DNA from: Lachnospiraceae bacterium
Lineage (GTDB): Bacteria; Bacillota; Clostridia; Lachnospirales; Lachnospiraceae
Assembly: GCA_910576125.1 (NCBI GenBank)
Contig: CAJTHM010000028.1
Location: 1 to 63,152, forward strand
Direction of reading: 5' to 3'
DNA: 63,152 nt
The translations under genes and the position numbers were made by a program. The notes beneath the pieces are model-generated. The model was not told the DNA's origin, searched no databases, and was given only the letters and a program-made list of their open reading frames with translations. Below, in pieces: positions 25,781 through 33,668 of this stretch (positions within the stretch are counted from its first letter, which is position 1; each line of letters opens with the position of its first letter).

Positions 25781-25897
25781 ATGGTTAATACAGTTTGTTA
25801 AGTGGAAAATTGATTAAGATCTGCGGCCAAATTGGCCGAACTGTACGGCAGAATGAATATGAGAATCGCGAAAAATGCGCTGGAAAGGAGAAAAGAT

Positions 25898-26899
25898 ATG
25901 TCATATATTGACAAAATCAAGGAAAGAGCCAAGCTCGACAGGAAGACCATTGTGCTACCGGAATCCAAGGATAAGAGAACGCTGCTGGCAGCTGCAAAGA
26001 TTGTGGAAGAGGGCATTGCGGACATCATCATGGTGGGCAATGAAGAGAAGATCATGGATGGTGCCGGCTGGCTGGAAGTGGACCTTTCCGGCGTCACTGT
26101 CATCGATCCCGCCCTGACTCCCAAGCTGGAGGATTATGTGAATCTGCTGTATGAGACCAGAAAGTCCAAGGGCATGACAGAGGAAAAGGCCAGGGACATT
26201 CTCCTGAACGATTACCTGACATTCGGCATCGTGATGGTAAAGGCGGGAGACGCGGACGGCATGGTGGCCGGCGCCTGCCATTCCACGGCGGATACGCTGC
26301 GCCCTGCCCTGCAGATTTTGAAGACCGCCCCGGGCGTGAAGCTTGTCTCTGCATTCTTCGTCATGGACACCCAGTTCAAGAATCAGGGGGACGACGGCGC
26401 TTTTCTGTTCGCGGACTGCGGCCTGAACCAGGATCCCACCTCGGAGGAGCTGGCGGCCATTGCCGAGACCTCCTACAGAAGCTTTAAGTCCCTGATCGGT
26501 CCCAAGCCTGTCATCGCCATGCTGAGCCATTCCACCAAGGGAAGCGCGAAGCATCAGATGGTGGACAAAGTGGTGGAGGCCACAAGGATTGCGAAGGAGC
26601 AGTATCCCCATCTGGTGCTGGACGGCGAGCTGCAGCTGGACGCCGCCCTGGTTCCCGGCGTGGCCAAGTCCAAAGCGCCCGGCAGCCCCGTAGGCGGCAG
26701 GGCGAACATCCTGATTTTCCCCAATCTGGACGCGGGAAATATCGGCTATAAGCTGGTGCAGCGCCTGGGCGGCGCGGAGGCTTACGGCCCCATGCTGCAG
26801 GGAATCGCGAAACCTGTGAACGACCTGTCCCGCGGCTGTTCCTGGCAGGATATCGTCGGCGTAGTGGCGCTTACCGCCGTACAGGCCCAGCTCGCCTGA
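25898..26899 (+). CDS. pta: Phosphate acetyltransferase
   Basis: A 333-residue enzyme that converts acetyl-CoA and phosphate to acetyl phosphate. The short single-domain form is typical of Firmicutes. Landmarks are TIVLPESKDKRTL, MVAGACHSTADTLRPALQI, MLSHSTKGSA and the C-terminal PNLDAGNIGYKLVQRLGG...GPMLQGIAKPVNDLSRG signature. The ATG at 25898 has AAAGGAG upstream. ackA follows 57 bases later, giving the acetate-forming, ATP-yielding pathway of a fermenter. Confidence 0.97.
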   Translation: MSYIDKIKERAKLDRKTIVLPESKDKRTLLAAAKIVEEGIADIIMVGNEEKIMDGAGWLEVDLSGVTVIDPALTPKLEDYVNLLYETRKSKGMTEEKARDILLNDYLTFGIVMVKAGDADGMVAGACHSTADTLRPALQILKTAPGVKLVSAFFVMDTQFKNQGDDGAFLFADCGLNQDPTSEELAAIAETSYRSFKSLIGPKPVIAMLSHSTKGSAKHQMVDKVVEATRIAKEQYPHLVLDGELQLDAALVPGVAKSKAPGSPVGGRANILIFPNLDAGNIGYKLVQRLGGAEAYGPMLQGIAKPVNDLSRGCSWQDIVGVVALTAVQAQLA

Positions 26900-26956
26900 C
26901 AGATGTAAGATTTGACGGCATAAAAGGCATTAAGATAAGAAAGGAAGCATTTTATT

Positions 26957-28153
26957 ATGAAAGTTTTAGTCATCAATTGCGGAAGTTCCTCCCTGAAATT
27001 TCAGCTGATCGACTCGGAATCCGAGCGGTGCCTTGCGAAAGGCCTCTGCGAGAGAATCGGCATCGAGGGGAGCATGATAACCTATGCCCCTGAAAACGGC
27101 GAAAAGGAGAAGACAGTTACTCCCATGCCGGACCATACCGAGGCGATCCGCCTGGTGCTGGAGGCGCTGACCAATCCGAAGACAGGCGTCTTAAGCAGCC
27201 TGGAGGAAATCGGCGCGGTAGGCCACCGCATGGTACATGGCGGCGAGAAATTCGCAGGTTCCGTAGTGATAAATGATGAAGTCCTGGCAGCGGTAGAGGA
27301 GTGCAACGACCTTGCGCCTCTGCACAATCCGGCGAATCTGATTGGCGTCAATGCCTGTAGGAAACTGATGCCGGGCACCCCCATGGTGGGCGTGTTCGAT
27401 ACCGCTTTCCACCAGACCATGCCGGAGGAGGCTTATATGTACGGTCTGCCGTATGAATATTATCAGAAATACAAAATCAGAAGATACGGTTTCCACGGCA
27501 CCAGCCACTCCTATGTATCCAGGCGGGCTGCTGAGGTCCTGGGAAAGGCATATGAGGATTTGAAGATCATCGTCTGCCATCTTGGCAACGGCGCCAGCGT
27601 CTCCGCTGTGAAGAACGGCAGATGCGTGGACACTTCTATGGGCCTGACTCCCCTGGAGGGCCTGATGATGGGCACCCGTTCCGGCGATATCGACCCGGCC
27701 ATCATCGAATTCCTCGCCCACAAGGAGGGCAGGAGCATTGACGAGATCATGGCTGTGCTGAACAAGAAATCAGGCGTGCTGGGCCTTTCGGACAATCTTT
27801 CCTCTGATTTCCGTGACCTGGAGGACGGGTACCATGCCGGGGATGCCAATGCCGTCCGCGCCATGAAAGCATATTGCTACCGGGTGGCGAAATATGTCGG
27901 TTCCTATGTGGCGGCCATGAACGGTGTGGACGTCATCTGCTTCACGGCCGGCATAGGCGAGAACGCTCCGCTGGTGCGCACCTTTGTATGCGGGTATCTG
28001 GGATATCTGGGCGTGGAACTGGATCAGACAGCCAACGGAAAGCGCGGCGAGGATATCGCCATCACCACGCCGGAGAGCAGGACTACAGTCATGGTGATTC
28101 CTACCAATGAGGAGCTTGCCATTGCGCGAGAGACCGTTCGGCTGGTCAAATAG
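26957..28153 (+). CDS. ackA: Acetate kinase
   Basis: A 398-residue ASKHA-fold kinase that makes ATP and acetate from acetyl phosphate. Signature segments are VLVINCGSSSLKFQL at the N-terminus, FHGTSHSYVS, HLGNGASVSAV, MGLTPLEGLMMGTRSGDIDP and FTAGIGENAP. Length is normal. It is co-transcribed with pta and ends at a clear terminator. Confidence 0.98.
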   Translation: MKVLVINCGSSSLKFQLIDSESERCLAKGLCERIGIEGSMITYAPENGEKEKTVTPMPDHTEAIRLVLEALTNPKTGVLSSLEEIGAVGHRMVHGGEKFAGSVVINDEVLAAVEECNDLAPLHNPANLIGVNACRKLMPGTPMVGVFDTAFHQTMPEEAYMYGLPYEYYQKYKIRRYGFHGTSHSYVSRRAAEVLGKAYEDLKIIVCHLGNGASVSAVKNGRCVDTSMGLTPLEGLMMGTRSGDIDPAIIEFLAHKEGRSIDEIMAVLNKKSGVLGLSDNLSSDFRDLEDGYHAGDANAVRAMKAYCYRVAKYVGSYVAAMNGVDVICFTAGIGENAPLVRTFVCGYLGYLGVELDQTANGKRGEDIAITTPESRTTVMVIPTNEELAIARETVRLVK

Positions 28154-28167
28154 GCCGGAAATAGTTG

Positions 28168-28197
28168 AAAGGAGCCGGTAATGTCCAGCTCCTTTTT
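28168..28197 (+). terminator. Rho-independent terminator after ackA
   Basis: AAAGGAGC pairs with GCTCCTTT across a 12-base loop and continues into six T. Confidence 0.85.
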
Positions 28198-28217
28198 TGC
28201 GGCATAATTTTCTGGTA

Positions 28218-28246
28218 TTTACAACTATGATACAGATATGTAGAAA
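28218..28246 (+). promoter_or_regulatory. Possible promoter of the C39-like peptidase gene
   Basis: TTTACA, a 17-base spacer and TAGAAA (weak -10). An inverted repeat ACAGAT...ATCTGT (28232-28252) covers the -10 and could be an operator. Confidence 0.35.
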
Positions 28247-28323
28247 ATCTGTAACAAAGATAAGCTATTCTCGTATATATATTCATGGGCAATGAAATAT
28301 GCTGCGGCAGACGGAGGAATAGC

Positions 28324-29439
28324 GTGAGAGACGGAAGAGGATATGACGGAGAGGAATACTGCGGAGAGGGCAGAAGGAGACAGATGCCCCGCCGGATGCG
28401 GGAGAGGGACAGGAAAGAGGTGTATTCCATGGCGAAAAAGCGCAGGGGCATTTACTTTCTGATCATATGCCTGCTTCTGGCGATGAACCTGTTGCTCCTG
28501 CTGGAACTGCAGGCACAGGTCAGGGGATTGAACAGAAATCTGAATCAGGCGCTGAGCAAAATGAGCGCCGGCTGGCAGGAGAATGTCCCGGAGCCGGAAA
28601 GCCAGTCAAAGCAGGATGTGCCGAATCAGAAGTATGAATCAGCGGGACCGGCAGGAGCGGAGGCAAAAGACGGCAATGTGGATTATGTGAGCCAGTGCGG
28701 TCTTTCGGAAGTGGACATGCCCGTGGACAGGAGTCCGGAGGAAGTGCTGCGGCGGTTGGAAGAACTGGCGCAGGACAACGAGCAGATCGCCGAAATCTAT
28801 GAGAACCATTCTCTTTATGCGGACGCTATGCTGAAAGCGCTGGCCAACAACCCGGAGATGGCGGATTTTGTGAGGAATTCACTTTATACTGATAGAAATT
28901 CCGGCGATAGAAATAATGCTAAGGCAAGCCTTTCCAACCTGGAGAAAGGGCAGGATTTTCCGCTCTTCTTACAGTGGGATCCCAGATGGGGCTATAAGGA
29001 ATACGGGGATGACAATATCGGTCTTTCCGGGTGCGGGCCTACCTGCGTATCCATGGCCATGTATTATCTGCTTAGGGATGAGACCGTCACCCCGGAAAAG
29101 GTGGCGGAATATGGGATGGAAAACGGCCATTATGTACTGGGGACCGGCACGGCCTGGGCGCTGCTGGAAGAATTTCCCATGACCTACGGAGTGAGCGTGA
29201 GCCAGCCGAAGGCTTCGGAGCAGACCATGAAAGACGTGCTGGATGAGGGCGGCGTCATCATCTGTTCTATGGGCCCGGGGGATTTTACGGCGGGGGGACA
29301 TTTCATAGTCGTCTATGGTTATGACTCCGGAGGATTCTATATCAATGACTCTAACTGCGTGGCCCGCAGCAGGGAGAAATGGGATTATGGGAGGCTGGAG
29401 TGGCAGATTAAACATATGTGGGTCTACAGCGAAACATAG
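28324..29439 (+). CDS. Membrane-anchored C39-like cysteine peptidase
   Basis: A protein of up to 371 residues with a basic N-terminus, one membrane helix (YFLIICLLLAMNLLLLLEL), a linker of about 150 residues and a C-terminal papain-like C39_2 domain. The catalytic Cys is in LSGCGPTCVSMAMYYL, the His in GGHFIVVYGYD and the Asn/Asp partner in INDSNC. The domain would face outward and could process peptides or cell-wall material. Three starts are plausible: ATG 28285, GTG 28324 (CGGAGGA upstream) and ATG 28429 (AAAGAGGTG upstream, directly before the helix). No ABC exporter is fused, unlike bacteriocin-processing C39 proteins. Confidence 0.8.
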   Translation: MRDGRGYDGEEYCGEGRRRQMPRRMRERDRKEVYSMAKKRRGIYFLIICLLLAMNLLLLLELQAQVRGLNRNLNQALSKMSAGWQENVPEPESQSKQDVPNQKYESAGPAGAEAKDGNVDYVSQCGLSEVDMPVDRSPEEVLRRLEELAQDNEQIAEIYENHSLYADAMLKALANNPEMADFVRNSLYTDRNSGDRNNAKASLSNLEKGQDFPLFLQWDPRWGYKEYGDDNIGLSGCGPTCVSMAMYYLLRDETVTPEKVAEYGMENGHYVLGTGTAWALLEEFPMTYGVSVSQPKASEQTMKDVLDEGGVIICSMGPGDFTAGGHFIVVYGYDSGGFYINDSNCVARSREKWDYGRLEWQIKHMWVYSET

Positions 29440-29476
29440 CGCGGAGCACAGAAAGACGGTATTTGGATTTTTATGG

Positions 29477-29505
29477 TTGCAGTTTTGCCCAAAAGGTACT
29501 AAAAT
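29477..29505 (+). promoter_or_regulatory. Promoter of gltX
   Basis: TTGCAG, a 17-base spacer and TAAAAT; predicted start near 29512. No T-box leader is present in the short untranslated region. Confidence 0.7.
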
Positions 29506-29540
29506 AGGTACATGACTAACTTTAGAGAGAGGAAGCGACC

Positions 29541-30992
29541 ATGAAAATCAGAACAAGATACGCGCCCAGCCCTACGGGAAAGATGCATGTAGGCAATCTG
29601 CGATCGGCTTTGTATGAGTTTTTGATTGCTAAGCATGAAGGCGGGGATTTCATGCTCCGCATCGAGGATACCGATCAGGAGCGCTTCGTGGAGGGAGCCA
29701 CGGAGATCATCTACCGCACGCTGGAAAAGGCCGGAATCACCCACGATGAAGGCCCGGACAAGGACGGCGGCTATGGCCCCTATGTACAGAGCGAGAGAAT
29801 CAAGACCGGAATCTATATGAAGTACGCCAAAGAGTTGATTGAAAAAGGAGAAGCTTATTACTGCTTTTGCGATAAAGAACGGCTCGCGTCCCTGAAGGCC
29901 GAGGTGGTGGAGGGAAAGGAAATCACCATCTATGACAAGCACTGCCTGTCTCTGCCAAAGGAAGAGATCGAGGCGAACCTGGCAGCGGGCAAGTCCTTTG
30001 TCATCCGTCAGAACAACCCGTCGGAGGGCACCACCACTTTCCACGACGAGCTGTATGGGGACATCACTGTGGAGAACGCGGAGATGGACGACATGATCCT
30101 CATCAAATCGGACGGCTATCCCACATATAATTTCGCCAATGTGGTGGACGACCATACCATGGACATCACCCATGTGGTGCGGGGGAACGAGTATCTGTCC
30201 TCCTCGCCCAAGTATACGCGCCTTTACGAGGCTTTCGGGTGGGAGCCCCCCAAATATGTACATCTCCCCCTCGTGACGGATGAGAATCACAAAAAGCTGG
30301 CGAAAAGGGGCGGGAGCTCTTCCTTTGAGGATTTGATAGAGCAGGGCTTTCTGCCGGAGGCCATCGTGAATTTCATCGCTCTGCTCGGGTGGAGCCCGGA
30401 GGAGAACCAGGAGATTTTTACCTTGGACGAGCTGATCCGGCAGTTCGATTACCATAGGATCAGCAAGTCCCCCACGGTGTTCGACATCGTGAAACTGCGG
30501 TGGATGAACGGCGAGTATATCAAGGCCATGGATTTTGACGCGTTTTATGAGATGGCCGAGCCGTATCTGAAGAAAGCGCTGACCAGGGGGCAGGATCTGA
30601 AGAAAATTGCCGCCATGGTGAAGACCCGCATCGAGGTGTTCCCCGACATCGCGGAGATGGTGGATTTCTTTGAGGAGCTGCCCGAGTATGACGTCTCCAT
30701 GTACACCCACAAGAAGATGAAGACGAACACGCAGTCGTCCCTGGAGGTGCTGACAGAGCTACTGCCCAGGCTGGAGGCCCAGGAGGATTACGGTAATGAC
30801 GGACTGTATCAGATGCTCTCCAAGTACGTGGAGGAAAAGGGCGTAAAGAACGGCTATGTGATGTGGCCGATTCGTACCGCCGTGTCAGGCAAGCAGACCA
30901 CCCCCGCAGGCGCCACCGAAATCATGGAGGTGCTGGGCAAGGAGGAGTCCCTGCGCAGAATCCGTAAAGGAATCGAGAAGCTGCAAAGTTAA
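29541..30992 (+). CDS. gltX: Glutamate--tRNA ligase
   Basis: A 483-residue class I aminoacyl-tRNA synthetase that charges tRNA-Glu. The first signature is RYAPSPTGKMHVGNLRSALY; the KMSKS-type loop reads KKLAKRGGSS, with Ala in place of the usual Ser. The C-terminal anticodon-binding domain ends in SLRRIRKGIEKL. In Clostridia one such enzyme often also charges tRNA-Gln for GatCAB; gat genes are not in the window. A single promoter and a structured 3' region suggest a single-gene unit. Confidence 0.95.
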   Translation: MKIRTRYAPSPTGKMHVGNLRSALYEFLIAKHEGGDFMLRIEDTDQERFVEGATEIIYRTLEKAGITHDEGPDKDGGYGPYVQSERIKTGIYMKYAKELIEKGEAYYCFCDKERLASLKAEVVEGKEITIYDKHCLSLPKEEIEANLAAGKSFVIRQNNPSEGTTTFHDELYGDITVENAEMDDMILIKSDGYPTYNFANVVDDHTMDITHVVRGNEYLSSSPKYTRLYEAFGWEPPKYVHLPLVTDENHKKLAKRGGSSSFEDLIEQGFLPEAIVNFIALLGWSPEENQEIFTLDELIRQFDYHRISKSPTVFDIVKLRWMNGEYIKAMDFDAFYEMAEPYLKKALTRGQDLKKIAAMVKTRIEVFPDIAEMVDFFEELPEYDVSMYTHKKMKTNTQSSLEVLTELLPRLEAQEDYGNDGLYQMLSKYVEEKGVKNGYVMWPIRTAVSGKQTTPAGATEIMEVLGKEESLRRIRKGIEKLQS

Positions 30993-31017
30993 ACCATATT
31001 CTGTTTCTATCATCAGG

Positions 31018-31083
31018 AGGGCTGCCGGGAAAGCGCGTCAGACGCAGGATGGCGCGGCGTGGCGGAACGTTTCCGGCAGCCCT
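31018..31083 (+). other. Long GC-rich hairpin after gltX
   Basis: AGGGCTGCCGG pairs perfectly with CCGGCAGCCCT, closing about 44 bases of GC-rich sequence that can fold further (GCGTCAGACGC). Only a few scattered T follow, so it is not a textbook terminator; it may end gltX or be a small structured RNA. Confidence 0.55.
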
Positions 31084-31202
31084 GATGTTTCTCAGGCTCG
31101 TCAATCAATCATTGTCGGTATTTCGACAGATTTTCAGGTAAAATTGGATTCAGGGCATTTTAAGGCTATATCTATGCACGGATCCGGAAAAAGGAGGGAA
31201 TC

Positions 31203-33281
31203 ATGAATCTTGCAAACGCAAACGAAGCACAGAAAAACGCAATCATGCACCTGAGGGGCCCGTGCCTGGTTCTGGCGGGGCCGGGAAGCGGGAAGACCTA
31301 CACCATCACGAACCGTATCCTGTATCTGCTGGAACAGGGAGTCCTGCCGGAGCGGATACTGGTAATCACTTTCATGAAAGAGGCGGCTCTGTCCATGCAG
31401 AACCGGTTCCAGGAAATGGCGGCTTCCGCCAGTCAGAATACCGCCAGAGGCCCGTCGTTCTATCCGGTCAATTTCGGAACCTTTCATTCCATCTTTTACC
31501 ACATTCTGAGAGAGTCAAAAGCTCTCAAATCAAACGAACTGCTGAAGAATTCGGAAAAGAAAAATCTTATCATTCCCATACTAAAGACATATGAGAGCAG
31601 ACAGGAGGACAGGGGCGATAGAACATACGCCCCGGGCGATAGAGCATACGCCCCGGGTGAGGCAAAGCAGGAACCGAATGCCTTGAACGAAGACGCGGCC
31701 CGGATTCTGTCCGCCATCGGATACTACAAGAACACCATGCAGATGACTGCTGCAGCCGCCAAGGCACCGACAAAATGGCAGCAGGATTTCGAGGCTGTCT
31801 GCAGGGAATATGAGCAGGCGGTGAAAAGGACAGGCCGTCTGGATTTTGACGATATGCTGTACAACTGCAAGCAGCTCCTGCAGGAGAATGACACAGTCAG
31901 AGCCTACTGGCAGAACCGTTTCCAGTACATTCTGATTGATGAGTTCCAGGACATCAATCCTGTGCAGTATGAGGCGGTGAAACTGCTGTCCGCCAGCCCC
32001 TACAATATCTTTGCGGTGGGTGACGACGATCAGGCCATATATGGCTTCCGCGGCTCCCAGCCGGAATGCCTGAAGCGCTTCCAGGCGGAATTCGGGGCCA
32101 GGCAGCTGCTCCTGGACATGAACTACAGGAGCAAGCCGGAAATCGTTCAGGCCTCACTTGCGGTCATCGAGGAGAACAAAGACAGGTTCTTAAAGCAGCT
32201 GCGGGCAGCGGCCCCACCGGGCAATCCGGACGGCACGGCGCCTGTGGACGTTCACGGCTTTCCGGACAGAGAGGGACAGTACGGCCATCTGCTGCGGGGA
32301 ATCGCCGATGGGCTGCAGACAGGGGAAAGCTGCGCGGTATTGTTCCGGACCAATTCCTATATGCAGGGCTTTGCTGCCAGACTGAAAGCCGCCGGTATCC
32401 CCTATGAGATGAAAGAGGGCGCTGCCAGTATCTATGACCATTTCATTGTAAAGGACATCATGGCCTATCTGTGGCTGGCAGGGGAAAAGGGGGCCAGGGA
32501 ACATATGCTGCAGGTCATGAACAAGCCCTCTCGCTATATCAGCCGGGAAGCGGTAGGCCCGGGGCAGGCGGACTTTAAGAAGATGCGGGAGTACTACGAT
32601 AAGGCCCAGCTGCCGGAGCAGCACAGAAGAGAGGCGAAAGACAGGCTGTTCTGCCTTGAAAGACAGCTGATGAGCGTCAGGGGCAGGCCTTTAAGGCTGA
32701 CAGTGAGCTATATCCTGAAAGGGATAGGCTATGAGCGATACTTAAAGGAACTTTCCAGGAGAGAGCCGGAGAAATGGGAGGAATGGCAGGAGCTGCTGGA
32801 ATGGCTGAAAGAGGATGCTGCATCCTATAAAGATGTGGAGGAGTGGGCGGCCTTTCAGGCGGAGTATGCCAAAAGTTTGGAGCAGGAGAAAGAGGCGGCG
32901 GGCAAGAATCCCAAAGGCCCCCGGAAAGAGAGCCGGGACGGAAAACGGGCCGTCCAGCTTCTGACCGTCCATGGAGCCAAGGGTCTTGAATACGACAGAG
33001 TGTGGATTCCTGACTGCAATGAGAAAATCTTCCCCCACGGCACCATGCCAGAGGAAAGCGCGGTGGAAGAGGAGCGCAGGATATTCTACGTAGCCATGAC
33101 CAGGGCGAAAAAGAACCTGGAGCTTTCCTATCTTACCGGTACAAAGGAACGCCCCAGGCAGCCGTCCAGATTCCTGAATCCGCTTTATTCGCCGTCCGTC
33201 AGTTCGTCAAATTCGCAGCTGTCGAGATATTCGTCAAAGGCATCCGCCACGGCGTCGTATTCGTCGTCGTCCTCGATATAG
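31203..33281 (+). CDS. UvrD/PcrA-like ATP-dependent DNA helicase
   Basis: A 692-residue superfamily 1A helicase. Motif I is LAGPGSGKTYTI (residues 24-35), motif II DEFQDINPVQ, motif III GDDDQAIYGFRG, motif V LLTVHGAKGLEYDRVWIP and motif VI EERRIFYVAMTRAKKNLELSY. It is shorter than PcrA at the C-terminus. The last 32 or so codons, a Ser-rich tail (SSSNSQLSRYSSKAS and so on), are the antisense of the convergent DUF1292 gene. A 21-base duplication gives the sequence TYAPGDRAYAPG near residue 140-152. It probably acts in repair or replication-fork rescue; the exact role is not known. Confidence 0.92.
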   Translation: MNLANANEAQKNAIMHLRGPCLVLAGPGSGKTYTITNRILYLLEQGVLPERILVITFMKEAALSMQNRFQEMAASASQNTARGPSFYPVNFGTFHSIFYHILRESKALKSNELLKNSEKKNLIIPILKTYESRQEDRGDRTYAPGDRAYAPGEAKQEPNALNEDAARILSAIGYYKNTMQMTAAAAKAPTKWQQDFEAVCREYEQAVKRTGRLDFDDMLYNCKQLLQENDTVRAYWQNRFQYILIDEFQDINPVQYEAVKLLSASPYNIFAVGDDDQAIYGFRGSQPECLKRFQAEFGARQLLLDMNYRSKPEIVQASLAVIEENKDRFLKQLRAAAPPGNPDGTAPVDVHGFPDREGQYGHLLRGIADGLQTGESCAVLFRTNSYMQGFAARLKAAGIPYEMKEGAASIYDHFIVKDIMAYLWLAGEKGAREHMLQVMNKPSRYISREAVGPGQADFKKMREYYDKAQLPEQHRREAKDRLFCLERQLMSVRGRPLRLTVSYILKGIGYERYLKELSRREPEKWEEWQELLEWLKEDAASYKDVEEWAAFQAEYAKSLEQEKEAAGKNPKGPRKESRDGKRAVQLLTVHGAKGLEYDRVWIPDCNEKIFPHGTMPEESAVEEERRIFYVAMTRAKKNLELSYLTGTKERPRQPSRFLNPLYSPSVSSSNSQLSRYSSKASATASYSSSSSI

Positions 33282-33505
33282 TCAAGGACAGGCTCCTCAT
33301 CGGGGTCATCGGGATTCTCGCTGTAGCGGTAGAACCAGACCTCTCCGTCCTCGTTTTCACCGTTCTCGTCTATGGGGAGCAGCACGATATAATCTTTGTT
33401 CGCCACTGTCAGAATGGTAATCACGGCACAGTTGACTACAGAACCGTCATCCAGCTCCAGCTCAACAGTCATCTCTTCATCATCATAGTCATTTTTCTTT
33501 CCCAT
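33185..33505 (-). CDS. DUF1292 family acidic protein
   Basis: A 106-residue very acidic protein of the DUF1292 family, common in Firmicutes and of unknown function. The core reads MTVELELDDGSVVNCAVITI and VANKDYIVLLPIDE, followed by EDGEVWFYRY; the C-terminus is a run of Asp/Glu. Start at 33505 is fixed by AGGAGG on the minus strand. Its last 97 bases overlap, tail to tail, the end of the helicase gene. In other Firmicutes this family often sits near ruvX (yrrK) and alaS; neither is present here. Confidence 0.9.
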   Translation of the reverse strand: MGKKNDYDDEEMTVELELDDGSVVNCAVITILTVANKDYIVLLPIDENGENEDGEVWFYRYSENPDDPDEEPVLDYIEDDDEYDAVADAFDEYLDSCEFDELTDGE

Positions 33506-33621
33506 GGGAAAACCTCCTCTAAGCTTGATACCGCTTATTATACCCGACTTACTTCCATAGCGCAAGCAAAAAGGATAAGCTGTAGAAAGTTCATTTTTGA
33601 CTTTCTATTATTCTGATAATG

Positions 33622-33630
33622 TGATATACT
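33622..33630 (+). promoter_or_regulatory. Extended -10 promoter of the GlgX-like gene
   Basis: TGATATACT is an extended -10 element. No good -35 is found at the right distance. A small palindrome, AGAAAGT...ACTTTCT (33584-33606), lies just upstream. Confidence 0.45.
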
Positions 33631-33668
33631 GGAAATACTTATCTTAAACGGAATATGGAGGGGAAGCG

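Noticed and set aside
29499..30710. A 400-codon open frame on the minus strand across gltX.
   Set aside because: gltX is certain on the other strand; the shadow has His/Leu-rich composition typical of antisense frames and no start site.
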